Part shown: in pieces, positions 1-11,209 of the stretch
Position numbering within the stretch: the first letter of the stretch is position 1
How the letters are laid out: each line of letters begins with the position of its first letter
Source: Fragilariopsis cylindrus CCMP1102
Lineage: Eukaryota; Bacillariophyta; Bacillariophyceae; Bacillariales; Bacillariaceae
DNA: 64,000 bases
Direction: 5' to 3'
Assembly (NCBI GenBank): GCA_900095095.1
Contig: FMBT01000396.1
Span: 62,001-126,000, forward strand
The notes under the pieces: generated by a model
The model's input: the letters and a program-made list of their open reading frames with translations, nothing else
Databases searched by the model: none
What the model was told of the DNA's origin: nothing
Position numbers and translations under genes: made by a program

Positions 1-191
1 GTTCGTTCCACATCCGTAGCGGTGTAAAGTTTGAGATGAGGGGCAACAGGCGATACGTTCCAAGAACAAGTTGACCTAGTACCAGTAGTATCATCAGGAC
101 GAGCTGGCTTAAGGTACAGCACGATATTGGTGAGTGGTTCGTATTGTCTTCTTTTGCCATGGTAGCAGTCTATTTTCGAGCGTTTGGAATG
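1..191 (-). CDS. Edge exon of an unrecognised conserved-looking protein (partial)
   Basis: One minus-strand frame is open from a possible 3' splice site (CTAG just above 191) to the left edge, about 63 residues. It reads as ordinary protein, including NIVLYLKPARPDDTTGTRS and further on APHLKLYTATDVER, while the other frames carry stops. I do not recognise the family. The exon start is inferred from the AG and from the lack of an in-frame ATG; an alternative frame starts with ATG at 160 and gives a hydrophobic peptide, which I find less convincing. The gene would run off the window to the left. Confidence 0.45.
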
Positions 192-1038
192 CTAGTCTTT
201 ATTATCATCATTATTATAATATCAAGCTTGTCTTTGTAACGAACCCGAAGAGCATACGATTTGTATTCCAGTGGTGTCGAAAAAAAAAAAGCAATAAATG
301 AGACATTAACAGGTTTTAACACGTATTTTGATTATGAACTCTTTTCAAATCAAAAATCGGAAAACCTGGTTACTCCGAAGTAGATGCGTGAGACTTTGGT
401 ACACGCATTAGGGTACAGTACATTAATTTCCAAGCGTGCATGTACACCTTAGTTGCGGACTGATCAGCTATGATTAAGCTAATTCAGCTATGACCGTTAT
501 ATTTAAAAAACGTTAAGTCGCCGGCTGTCCGTGATTCAGTCTTGATACGTTTCCTTCCAGAAACATATCACATAACAAATTCGAAAATAATACCTTAATC
601 GACTAAGTCGACTACAATCAAATTGTAAAGAATATCATGTTTCAAATCGTCATGGATCCAACAAAACGAACAACGTGCACCTACCATGGGATAGCAAACG
701 TTGCTACTTTCTTCTTAACCAATACTGCAGCACTACTGTACAAAGTACAAGTAAAACAAAATCGAGAAATACACAGCTAATAGTAGCACTACTACTTGTG
801 GCGATACGATTTTTCTATTTACGAATTTCCTGGCGTGAATTAATTTTTCAGCACCATCCAGAAAAGACGCATCAAACATCGTCGCTCAAATCGTTTTTTA
901 AAGGACCTCCTGCCCCTGTTTATCCTTGGTGTCTATTCGTTCTATTAGAAACGTCTTTACTACACGTCTATAAATTTCGATAAGAATCTATATTTGTCTG
1001 CTTGCTGTAACAACGATAACGATAACGACCATCTACGT
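192..1038. other. Intergenic stretch, no supported gene
   Basis: AT-rich DNA upstream of the PLP-enzyme gene. A 102-codon frame at 675-983 opens with GTG, has no recognisable domain and reads like random sequence, so I do not call it. It may hold the promoters of the two flanking divergent genes. Confidence 0.5.
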
Positions 1039-1493
1039 ATGTTGTCCGTCAACGCCAACGGCGGTACAGATAATAATAACAACAAAAAGGAGAACCAAGA
1101 AAACAAAAACAGATACGGAAGAAAAAGGAGACACAATACATACAGTCATAATTTTTCGAAACATTACGTAGGCTTAGTAACTATAGTAGTTGCTACCTTT
1201 CTTCTACAAAATGCAACGACGACGACGACGACGACGACGATGGTGTTATCTTTTTCGATCGTCACAATCAGGACCATGACACGACGACGCCATCATCATC
1301 ACGCAGCGATGAAGACAATAATACCATCGCTATTGCAGAGGTACTCAAAATTGGATGATTTTTTGTCGGACACAGATGGGGACGTGAGTCGATTAGTGGA
1401 ACAACTTGAACAGAAACAGAAACAGAAGAAACTTGTCGTCGTTTCTAATAATAATGTTACTAACACCACCGACGACGATACTATAACAATGAC

Positions 1494-1536
<43 letters not shown>

Positions 1537-3120
1537 AATAATAACAACAATATAATAGTTGGATAGATGGGATAAAATTTTCGGAAGAGAAATATGGTAA
1601 CGACGATGACTCACAAAATCAACAACAACAACAGACATCCTCACCATCACCATCACCAGTGGAACTACTGACCATTCGTGATCGAACTATACATATAAAA
1701 TCTGACCAGCAGCTACGATTATTCGGAAGTGGTATTGTGGTAACAAAGCAAGGAAGATGTGGTCTTGAACAAGGTATCAGTGTCCGAATTTCCAAAGTGT
1801 TTAGTTAGTTATGGTGGACCTCAAAGTAATTCTATGTTGGCATTGGCTGCGATCACGAATTACAAAAATAGAGAATTAGCAGAAGAAGAGAAAGAAGGAA
1901 CAACAAGGATGAATAATAACGGCAGCAGAAACAACAATGACAACGACAACGACAACGACATGACAATGACAACATATCTATAAGTACACCAATACGGTTC
2001 GTATACTACACGAAGAAACTTCCTCGATTTTTAAAAAACCAGCCCAATGGGAATTTATTTCGTGCTCTTTCGTTGGAATGGAATTGAAAGAATTATCCCG
2101 TGAGGAGTACTCGAACCTCTTCGAACATCGTTCCGAAGACAATGACGGTGGTGGTGGTCGAGAAGGAAAAAGACCTCCCATGGGATTATTGCTCCAGCTC
2201 CTAATCGTTGTATGTACCACAAGGGGGGGCGTTTTCTTATGCCCTAGTTGGAGTCAACCGACTTTCCGAGGAGATTTACACGGTAAGATGGACCTTCTTC
2301 TTCTCTAGACTAACTATTGATACCATCTCGTATGTGTGTGTGTGTGTGTGTGTGTGTTTTCTTATCCAATTCTTCGATCCGGAAACTTGATTGTCGCTAA
2401 CATATTGTTCCTTGTTGCCAATTATTCCATAGTATTGGCTAGAACATGGCAATGATCGTCCGCTTACGATATTCGTACCTGGTGGAACATGTACAACCGC
2501 ATTGTGTTTGCATCATGGACTGAAACGTCTGTCGCTTCTAGCAGATAGAGAAGACGATGACAATGGTGACTATTCCTCTTCCGCAAAGTCGATGATGGAC
2601 ATCGAAGTTGTGGTCGTTCCTTGCGTCGGCGACGCTGCCTACGCGAGAAAACAAATGATGTCCCTCTCAACTCAAATAGGAGCTAAAGCAGACGATATAC
2701 CCGCTATTTTACAGCCAGAACCGGAAGAACGAGAAAATCTGACCAGCAGTTCACGGCGAAAGTACTTTACCTTTGGAAAACCGAACAAAGAGATTTTGGA
2801 AACCTTCCAAGAACTTCAAAAGGAAAATAATTTATTGGTCGACCTATTGTATGGAGCTCCCTCATTTTCACTTATGTTCCGACACTGGGATGAAGACATG
2901 AAAAAAAATAAAAAAACCATCACTGAGTCCTGACTTGTCGTTCGATCCAAATCAACCGCTATCATCTGGAAGAGAAATTATGTACGTACATAGCGGTGGA
3001 TTAGAAGGTATCACTAGTCAGTTGTTAAGGTATCAACATATCGGGCTAATGAAAATAAAAGACGTCCAGCTACCGGGAAGAAGGAATAAAAAGAAAGGCA
3101 CCGAACAAACGAATACGTAG
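1039..3120 (+). CDS. PLP-dependent ACC deaminase / D-cysteine desulfhydrase-like enzyme, frame-broken
   Basis: Fold-type II PLP enzyme of the ACC deaminase/D-cysteine desulfhydrase family, expected to deaminate ACC or release sulfide from D-cysteine; the substrate cannot be told here. Visible motifs in order: a CGNKARKM block near 1735-1760, where the Lys after Asn is the PLP lysine in this family; LVSYGGPQSNSMLA (about 1798-1845); KLPRFLKNQPNGNLFRAL (2012-2070); VPQGGAFSYALVGVNRL; FVPGGTCTTALCLHHGLKRL; and YVHSGGLEG near the C-terminus. A GT-AG intron lies at 2283-2432. The N-terminus has a hydrophobic segment (VGLVTIVVATFLLQ) and Asn/Thr runs, perhaps a targeting anchor. The frame changes at least six times. 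Near 1738, 1765 and 2070 adding one T, T and G restores the expected family sequence; the break near 2901-2908 instead looks like one extra A in an A8 run. The ATG at 1039 is the first in the opening frame. Family sure, exact boundaries less so. Confidence 0.72.
2283..2432 (+). other. Intron of the PLP-enzyme gene
   Basis: Donor ACG|GTAAGA and acceptor CCATAG|TATTGG join EEIYT to YWLEHGND in one frame. The intron contains a (GT)n microsatellite at about 2333-2358. Confidence 0.75.
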
Positions 3121-3343
3121 TTTTGACATGCTTGCTGATTATTGATTATTATCTTACATTGTAGTAAAATTAAAATATGCTAGAATCTATCCAATTTTAT
3201 CAACCTCCGACTATTATACGCAGTTACATCACGCGCTTGCTTCAAGTCATTGGTATATTTTTTTGTGCAGCTAAATTATGTATACGTTTGAATTACGAAG
3301 TGGGTAGAATAGCTATATCTTCTAAAAATATTATAATATATTA

Positions 3344-5765
3344 TCACCAAGAATATTCTTCATCCGAGCCTTCCTCTGAGTGATCAAAGTCACTGACAGA
3401 GTCCCATTCATCGTCATCTCTATACACCTCATCATCTCTACTATGCCGACGAGAATCTGGAGGTGGTGAGCCCCAATCCGATTCTCGTTCGGCATCAGCT
3501 CTTGCTCTTGCGGCCGCCATCCGTGTTGCCTTCAACGCTCGTTCGCGAGCTTCTCGTAAAATTTCTAAAGCATCTAAGTAACTGTCTGCCATGTCTGACA
3601 ATTGATCGTTGTAGCCCGATCCGCCATTTAGTGCATCAATGATATCTTCTTCCAATACATTGTTCATTGTCAAATCCATTGTCAATTTTATTCTGGATAT
3701 TTTTGTCTAGATTCTTGTATGACAGCCGCTAGTGCCTCTGCAGCTCTTGTCTCAAACGAGCAGTGTCTCAAACCCAGTACGAAATGGTCGAGGGTATTAT
3801 CATTATTTTCCGAATCCATGCCTGATTCTTCTGCACGGTCTTCGTCATCATCGATAAAGGCTTCGGCAAAGGAAAGGGCGCCACATTTTATCTTGGAATC
3901 ATCATCGTCATCGTCCCCCATTCGATCCTCCTCCTCGTCATCACTTTCTAAGGTATCTAGTCCTTCGCCGTTGATGTTTTCAGATAATCCTCGGATTTTC
4001 TTGCCAATGATGTTCATGTACGCCGACGTGGTGGCTGTAGCTTTACTTCGTAATGCTTTGGCGGAATATTTATTTCCCGACGACTTCTTTTGGTTAAAAT
4101 TCCAAGCGGATTGCCACTTAAATCGATCGAACGCCTTCTGCTTGTCGTTCTTTCTGCTGCTGCTGCTGCTGCTGATGGTGACGGTGACGAGGATGACGAT
4201 ACACTGTTCGCTTGCGAAGCCAAGATCCGTAGGGCATTACCGAGATAGGCTGCACCGTCTGCTTTTATGTTGCAGCTTCTAAGGATTAAATTTGAGATAC
4301 CATCCTCCTGAAATGCACGAGCCAGTTCTTTAGCTCCACGGTCGCTCAAATCATTGTTGTTACTCAAATCAAGTGTTTCAACGAAACCGGGGTCAGATCG
4401 AGGACGACTATGACGATCGTCTGTATTGTCTATTACACCACCCAGTGATCGTGCGATGCGCTGTGCCCCTTCATCAGAAATTTGATTGTTGCTCAAGTCT
4501 AAATATTTCACACATAGTGGATGGTTCTCCAATGCTATCGCCAAGGCTTCAGCCCCAACGTCTCCTATTTTACATCCCGATAGGTCTAATCGTTCAAAAA
4601 TTACTATATTAGTTCTTGTCAAAGAATCATAGGCTTCGCTAGGATCATCATTGTCTTGTTCAGTAGTTGTTGAGCTACTGGCGGAATCGTTTTCAGCATC
4701 ATTGTCTTTGTTCTCGTCGTCGAGTTTCTTGATCGATTCCTTCTTTTTCTTTTGTCTGTCGTTTTCCTTCCGTTGTTGCTGAGACGCAACAGTACGAATT
4801 GCAGCAGCTAATGCGGCAACACCTGCGTCGCCAATGCCTTCGTTGCGAGCTAAATCCAATGACAATGGTAGAGGACAGTATAAAGGAACATTTTCTTCTT
4901 CTTCTTCTTCTTCGTCGACATCACTTCCTTGCTTTATATCGTATCGTTCCACAATACCCTTGGCAATATCTCTACACGATGATGGGCCCAACCCACAGAC
5001 ACTTAATCGGATCGAAGGAGGACATTGTCGACTATCTGAGAGAAGTCGTCGTAATGCCTTGTTCATTGTTTTAACTCCAGACGATGCTGCTCTACTACCA
5101 CTAACACGACCAAGGTTGTTCCAACCCAAGTCAAGACTCTGTATCGAAACAAATGCGAGGGGTGACTTATCTTTATTCCCCATATGAATTTTTCCATCAG
5201 TCTTCGTCGTTTCTTCTTCCTCTTCCTTGTTTTTGTCGATGGTGATATTGTTGTCATCATCGGTCTCTGTTATAACTACTACTGCGCCGGCGTTATCGCT
5301 GTCGTCGTCGTCGTCTTTTTCTTCGACGCTAGACACATTTGTTATTATTTCGTTCGGACCATTTTCTAGAATGAAATTAAGAATTTTAATCGCATCCTCT
5401 GAAGACCATTGATTACGTCGAGCTGTAAGTCGAACAGAAGTCGTCGTCGTTGTTGTTGTCTGTGACGGAGGATTCTGCAGTGGTGAGCCTTCGTATTTAT
5501 TATCAAACGGTTTCAGTGATTCTAGTATCCCTGAAATATTTTTACCAATTAAAGATGCTGTTAGGTCAATGTCCACGATGGGATCTTGCTGCTGTTGATG
5601 TGTCAAAGTTTCTCGTATAGCAACGGCAAGATCATCAGACGGGCAACTATGCAAATATGAAAGATCGAGCGAAAGTTGTGTTGTACTCGATGACGTCGAA
5701 CTGCAAAGTAATAACAACAGTAATAATAATATGAACCACCGTGACAGCATCGTTATTGCAATCAT
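3344..5765 (-). CDS. Leucine-rich-repeat protein with signal peptide and acidic tail
   Basis: The first 583 residues (4014-5765) begin with a clear signal peptide or anchor, WFILLLLLLLLCSSTSSS. They carry ribonuclease-inhibitor-type LRRs such as LDLSGCKIGDVGAEALAIAL, LDLSNNQISDEGAQRIARSL and LDLSNNNDLSDRGAKELARAF, interrupted by Asp/Glu/Lys-rich inserts (about residues 330-370). LRRs of this kind bind proteins; no enzyme domain is seen. Two further minus-strand frames follow directly (3688-4017 and 3344-3685), acidic and charged, the last ending EEGSDEEYSW. Because they abut without intron signals and other genes here are frame-broken, I join them as the acidic C-terminal tail, with breaks expected near 4030-4090 and 3675. 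They could instead be a separate small gene. ATG at 5765 opens the signal peptide. Confidence 0.66.
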
Positions 5766-6178
5766 CGAATTAGAATCCCAACTCCTGTAAACTCCTCTTC
5801 AGACAAAACTAACTTGCTGTAAAGGACGATGTTCAATGCATCAACAAGTAGTATGTGACAATAAAAGTCGAAAAAGTCGTTGTCGGTTGTCGTATCTTGT
5901 ATTATTTATTACGTACTATACCGCGTGGAAGATGCGTGCGTGACTGAGTGAGTCCGTCTAAAAGAAAATAAAAATACAAAAAACACAGTAAAAAATAAAT
6001 CAACTATGACAATGACGCAGTATCCTCAACGCCCAACCTCAACAATACTGACTACCCGTTGCATATCTTTGTGCAAGATGATATATGAGACTTGGACAAA
6101 TTAATTAATCATAATATAGTACTACAGTATTGAATAATATAAGAGCAAAGAATATAGCAACATCAATTTCATTAAAAA
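5766..6178. other. Intergenic stretch between two minus-strand genes
   Basis: About 410 bp of AT-rich sequence holding the promoter side of the LRR gene and the 3' flank of the TFIIE beta gene. No coding pattern or RNA gene seen. Confidence 0.6.
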
Positions 6179-7910
6179 TTACATCCCTCCATCTCCTACT
6201 GCCTGTCCTTGTTGCTGCTTCTCAGTTGCTCGGCGTAATACTGCCCCGATCTCTGTACCTTCTAAATGCGTGTTAGTCATTCGTTGATTCTTACGTTCGT
6301 AGTACCGTCGTTTCTTTGGTTTGCCGTCATTGTCCACATTGGCTCGCTTTTTCAGTCTCGCCCGTCTCATTTCTTCATCAGGTTCTAATAGTTTGTGCTC
6401 TATTAATGCTGCCTTTAAATCTGCTCCAGCTTCTGGAACCTTACCTCTTGTCTTTAGGTACATTTCTCGTACGTCTTTTGTACATCCATGTCGTCTCGCA
6501 TGCGAATACAACGATAAGTATGGATCTAATGCCGCCTCCTTGAGCTTTACCATTGTTTCTTGTGCTGCTGCTCTCATACTTGCATTCGATGCCGTGCTAC
6601 TACCCCCACCCCGTGGACCTTAGGCCGACGACGTGATCCTGTGGCATGACTAGTTCCAATGATGCAGCCAATGCAACGGGATTAGAAGAGTGGGCGTTAA
6701 CACCTAGCAGCTGTGATGCAGCACCTCCCGCTCTTCCACCATGCGCCAATTTGAGCAAACGTTCACGGGCTTCCTTAGCATTTTTCAGATTTTCGATCGC
6801 TGAAGGGGGAAGAGCTGCATCGGCGGGTACGATCCTTTCGGAGAATGGTCGTATGTAGCCATCAATTTCGTTCCGCTTGGATAGATCTTTCCGAGAGACA
6901 ACCGAAAGTGGTGCTGTTGCTCGAGCTGGTTGATCTTTGAGAGGTCCCTCCTTGACAGCACTAGAAACGCGGAACCACGATCCACCGATCTGAATGGCTT
7001 CTCCTCTTCGGACTTGACTCCTTGGATCTGAGTCGGTTTCTACACAATACACTGGACGACGTGGTGGTGGCATTTTGCTTCTGAACTACCGGTCGTGGAT
7101 TCGTCCATCTTTTTCTCTTCTAGTAAAGCGATTTGATAGCATGATCTATACTGGCATCGGATTCTTTTTTGATGTCTTCTTCCTTGATATCACTTTTCTT
7201 TTCCTGCGACGTCATCAAAGATCCCATTTCTGTATTATTCATTGTAGTATAGTTGATTTCTTCTTCTTTTTCGGTGGTGGGTTTATTATTCCATCCAATT
7301 CTACAAAAAAAGGTTCTCCTCTCGGAAACAATACCTTGTCTTTGTCTTCGGTATTAAACAAGGCCAGCACGTCTCCAGCTGTTATTAGGGCATCCAAATC
7401 GTCCATCACATTGTCGTAACTATCGATCATATCTCGCATAGGAACACCATTCTTGCATCGATTGATTTGTGCTAACAACGTCTTCCTATCCCGAACGTTG
7501 TTATATTTCGCCTGATATGCGTACGTGTCAATCGTCAGTGATGGATTTTCAGGGTCCGGAATAACTTCAACTTTTATTTTTGGATTCCGTTTCAGCATCT
7601 GTGCAACATTTACATTTTCTTCTAAATCAATCCCCGTTCGTTGGTAAATAACTGATGGTGGCATCCATCCAGCGGATCTATGAGCCTGTAAGAAATGTAT
7701 GACATCGAATTGCTTTTCAAGGTCGGGTTTGTTTGCGACAGAGGCAGCAAGGGCTTCCGTATCTATATCATCGACACGATCACCATCATCATCGTCAGAG
7801 GAATCGTTTTTCGCACTCCCAGTTCGACGAGGATTTTGGTTCGAACCAACTTCATCAAGTACATGTTCTCGTCGCAAGAAATCGAGTCCGTAACGGTTCA
7901 CCTGGGCCAT
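6179..7910 (-). CDS. Transcription initiation factor IIE beta subunit, frame-broken
   Basis: TFIIE beta is the winged-helix subunit of TFIIE, which recruits and regulates TFIIH in the RNA polymerase II pre-initiation complex. The N-terminal block (7239-7910) starts MAQVNRYG and contains a TFIIE-beta core winged helix: EKQFDVIHFLQ, then KYNNVRDRKTLLAQINRC, GVPMRDMIDSYDNVMDDLDA and DKVLFPRGEPFFVELDG. The middle block (6600-7073) holds QIGGSWFRVSSAV, and the last (6179-6577) is basic, with KPKKRRYYERKN and MTNTHLEG, resembling the basic C-terminus of the family (human ends in a similar NEHLAG stretch). The three blocks lie in different frames; a readable linker (MTSQEKKSDIKEEDIKKES) sits between the first two, so single-base breaks are more likely than separate genes. 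Alternative GTG/TTG starts upstream were not used. Confidence 0.82.
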
Positions 7911-9569
7911 GATATGATACGATTTCAATTTCGTATTGTTTCGTACTGTTTTTTACATATGATTCTGGATATTCAGTTTTATTCTATTTTTTTAAATGAT
8001 GTGTTTTTAGTGTGCTATTTTCGCTCGCTCTCGTCGCTCTCGTGAGCCCTCGAAAGGCAAAAGCGAGATCCAAAGCAATGACAGGATGAAATGAGAGAGA
8101 GAGTCTTGTAATATGCTGTTTATTAGTTGGTATTAGTTATAAAGTGGTTTAACAATCAGTAATACAAGTAGCAGCTAGGCATGTTCAGCTAATGTTCAGC
8201 TAATAATGTTCATGTTGTTGCTGTTTTGAAAAAGACAAATTAATTCGAAGAAACAAAAATTTCTTTTTAAAAATTGAACGAAAGAAAACGTATTTTCTCT
8301 GACCCCCCCGAAAATTAATTTTTTTTGATTGACAAAAGTTTAAAAGTAGTAAAACAATTGACACTTTGTGGTCGGCTTTCTCAATTAACACACCACCTCC
8401 AGTACTGTATAGTCAATTAATTGATTCAAACATTCTCTCTAACTTGGTGCTCTTTGAGGAACTTATTCTCTCTCAATGGCACCGTCCCAACCAAAACATG
8501 TTCATTCCTGCAGCAATTGCTAAATGAGACATACAGATATATATCATCCTGTGAGCTACACCACTGTGATTATTGCTGTGGCCATTTATTTGAAGTCTCA
8601 AGTAAGAAATAATTATAGTAATATATATTTAGTCATCCAGTCAAACTGGATTGACTATTCACTATAGAACAATAGTATTGATCAAACAGTAACATAACCC
8701 CTAAAGATACAAAGAATGAGTAGATGCTACTCCGGTAGCTAGCATCAAACAATCACATTATCTTTGAATATTGGCAAATATTGTCATAGGAACTTCAACA
8801 TCTAGCTAGTGGTATATATTATGTGTGGGATCTATATTATCTTGTCAGCACACCGTTTTGTGTGTGCTTGTGGATTGCTGTAATACATGTGTATGAACAT
8901 AACTAAACAGTTATTATACCAATAGTTGTAGGTAAAAAGAATACAAAGATGAATTTAGTATCGGCCGTGAGTGAGTACGACGCGTTCCTTTATTCGTTGC
9001 TCTTAATTCTTTTCTGGCTAGCCAGTATTACAGTAGATGTTTTCAGTATGAGTTTTGATTTTGGTTCAAAAGAATTGAATGGCATAACTCAAACAACAAA
9101 CGATCGTACTTCATGGATGATTATTCTAAGCGTGTAAAAATTATAGTAAAGAATTAAAAACATTCATTGTAATTAAAATTATATTAGGTATTATATATTA
9201 ATGAGTATCGTCATTTTTGAATTATATTATTTGGATTCTTTTCGTCTCTTGAAGGAATTTCCCTACCAATTGCAATAGTATAAAAATAGACGAAAGAAAG
9301 AAAGATAGAATTGAATGAGTGGTGCGTACGATTATTACATCATTTTTGTTTTTTAGAAGATTTTTCAATATATAAAATATAATCATCAGGAATATAAATT
9401 CGATTTTGTCGGTTACCGCGGGGTGACCACTAAAGACCGTTCTAACATATGTTTGTTAAAAACACCATTTGGATATATATAGATATCGATACTGCTCACA
9501 ATAGAGCAAGAAACAGAGTTTCTTTTGTCATTTGCTTACCTGTCTTTTTGTTAGCTTGCTTGAATGGAA
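7911..9569. other. Long intergenic stretch (about 1.66 kb)
   Basis: AT-rich, between the start of TFIIE beta and the 3' end of the zinc-knuckle gene. An ATG-initiated 62-codon frame at 8949-9137 (+) encodes a Leu-rich hydrophobic stretch (FLYSLLLILFWLASI) and could be a tiny membrane protein, but nothing supports it beyond that. A small hairpin (GATGCTA/TAGCATC) lies at 8723-8746. Nothing else seen. Confidence 0.5.
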
Positions 9570-10073
9570 TTACTCAGTCGATCTGGGTTGTGGGCATTCT
9601 CTTGCTATATGACCATCCTCTCCACAATTGTAACATCTAATATGTGTGTGTGTGTGTGTGGTGTGTGTAAAAAAAAAAAGGTAAAGCGATAAGATAGAGA
9701 GAGAGAGGTGAGAGAAAGTTTAGAGCTTGTATTGCATATATGTCAAAACAAAAACAAAAAGGCGTCGCGAATGGCAGTACAAAGTAGAGTATAAAACATG
9801 TGCGTACGTACCCTTTATTCCCTGAGGTTTGGTACAGTCGGCAGAGATATGACCCGTTTTCCCACAATTAAAGCATCTACGATATTGAGCACGAGCCTTG
9901 TTAATAACTTGTCTAGCATCTCCCTCTAAACGTTCTCCTTGACAGTCACGTGCGACATGTCCAGATTTTCCACAATTATAACATGTCTTGTCACCGCCGC
10001 TTGTTTTTGCTGGCTTTGGTGGTGCTTCGGTACTAGTAGACGGCTTTGGTGCTTCGTTATTTTGGTCTGCCAT
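9570..10073 (-). CDS. CCHC zinc-knuckle protein of the CNBP/Gis2 type
   Basis: Small nucleic-acid-binding protein with three CCHC knuckles (Cx2Cx4Hx4C). CYNCGKSGHVARDC and CFNCGKTGHISADC are in exon 1 (9808-10073), and CYNCGEDGHIARECPQP is in exon 2 (9570-9636). CNBP/Gis2 proteins bind single-stranded G-rich DNA or mRNA and act in translation control. The intron (9637-9807) uses donor GGTAC|GTACGC and acceptor ATATTAG|ATG; with these the frame is kept and the product ends RSTE. The first exon alone would read through into a meaningless tail. The N-terminus is Pro/Ser/Thr/Lys rich. ATG at 10073 lies in the only long frame. The intron ends in a (CA)n tract next to the acceptor. Confidence 0.85.
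9637..9807 (-). other. Intron of the zinc-knuckle gene
   Basis: Phase-2 GT-AG intron (171 bp) whose 3' end on the coding strand is an A-rich/(CA)n tract. It separates the second and third knuckles. Confidence 0.8.
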
Positions 10074-11209
10074 GGTTGTGTTGTTGAATACTGTATACTA
10101 ATTGTAAGCGAACAAAGGAGTAGTGAACAATATTCAGACGTTACGGTAATCAAAACCAATTGTTGTGCGTGATACTACTTTTGTTTTTGCGTACAAATAC
10201 TGTAACGAGTTTGTGAAAGTGGTGGTGTCAGTCGATCGTTCTTTCACTACGTTGAACGTCGTGAAAGAACACCAAAACACAAACGTATTTTTTTTGTGTG
10301 GTGTCAAGAGATAGATGATATTATGATATACGGGACTGGGTTTGATCACGGATTGCTAAAACTGTCTGCTAGTAGCTGATACGTTATATTCAGTACACAG
10401 ATAGTGTAACAGCAAGTTAGTAGGTAGTTGTTGTCAATTATATTTTTGAATTGAATCGAATTATAACCTATTCTAGTGATTATTAATAGAACCTATTTGT
10501 AGATCAGAACAATCATATAGCAGTCAATGATGTAGGCATTATTTGAATTGTGTTATAATATTCCACCAATGTTGTATATATATAATAATCAATAATTAAG
10601 AATACGTCTACAGTCGACTTTAGGAAACAAAAGTACAGGCAACATCATGATATAAATTGATGTCAACAAAAATAATAACTATTCTTTGTAACAACAGCTC
10701 TGCTCTTACAATACTGTAATTGTAATCTGATTTTAGAGGAGAACTGTTGCAAACAAATATTTCCTCATGCTGCATCACACAGCATATCTGTTGTTATTAC
10801 CACGACCATGGTAATAAATATGACAATTATGGCCAAACATAATATTGAATATGTTGTCTGGCATGCTTCATTTTTTACGTCTCCGGGCTGGTGTATCGTA
10901 TTAAGATAAAAATGACAACGACGTTGTATAATAATGACATGATTGTACAGTATGGACGTTGCAGTAATATACTGTATCAATCGAGTAGAATGAATCGATC
11001 GAATCCATGCTGATCTTTTTTTTTGCTTTTGTTGAAATACACATACACCGAAGATACTGTACAAGTAAACATTTATAGTTGCCAACTTGTACTTCTTCTT
11101 CCTTCTACTTCTTCTTAATGTAAATGGTTTCCCCCTGATGATTTTATTTTTATTATTTAACATTCCCAGTATGAATTAAGCTACAACTGCCGTGGTTAAG
11201 TTGTTTACA
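10074..11209. other. Intergenic stretch (about 1.1 kb)
   Basis: Between the zinc-knuckle start and the SYS1 stop. Several frames of 70-130 codons exist (for example 10765-11163 minus) but they are Ile/Tyr/Lys rich, lack domains and look like AT-rich noise. Nothing supported. Confidence 0.55.

Noticed and set aside
1299-1550. Minus-strand poly-Leu frame
   Set aside because: It is the complement of a (AAC)n Asn-codon run in the PLP-enzyme gene; low-complexity shadow.
1039-3120. Reading the PLP-enzyme gene as a true pseudogene
   Set aside because: Its breaks mostly match the one-base-loss pattern seen in essential genes of the window, so sequence error is the simpler explanation, though decay cannot be excluded.
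6179-7910. Three separate minus-strand genes
   Set aside because: The order and motifs follow a single TFIIE beta protein; frame changes are better explained by missing bases.
10765-11163. 132-codon minus frame
   Set aside because: AT-rich composition, no domain, sits between two well-supported genes.
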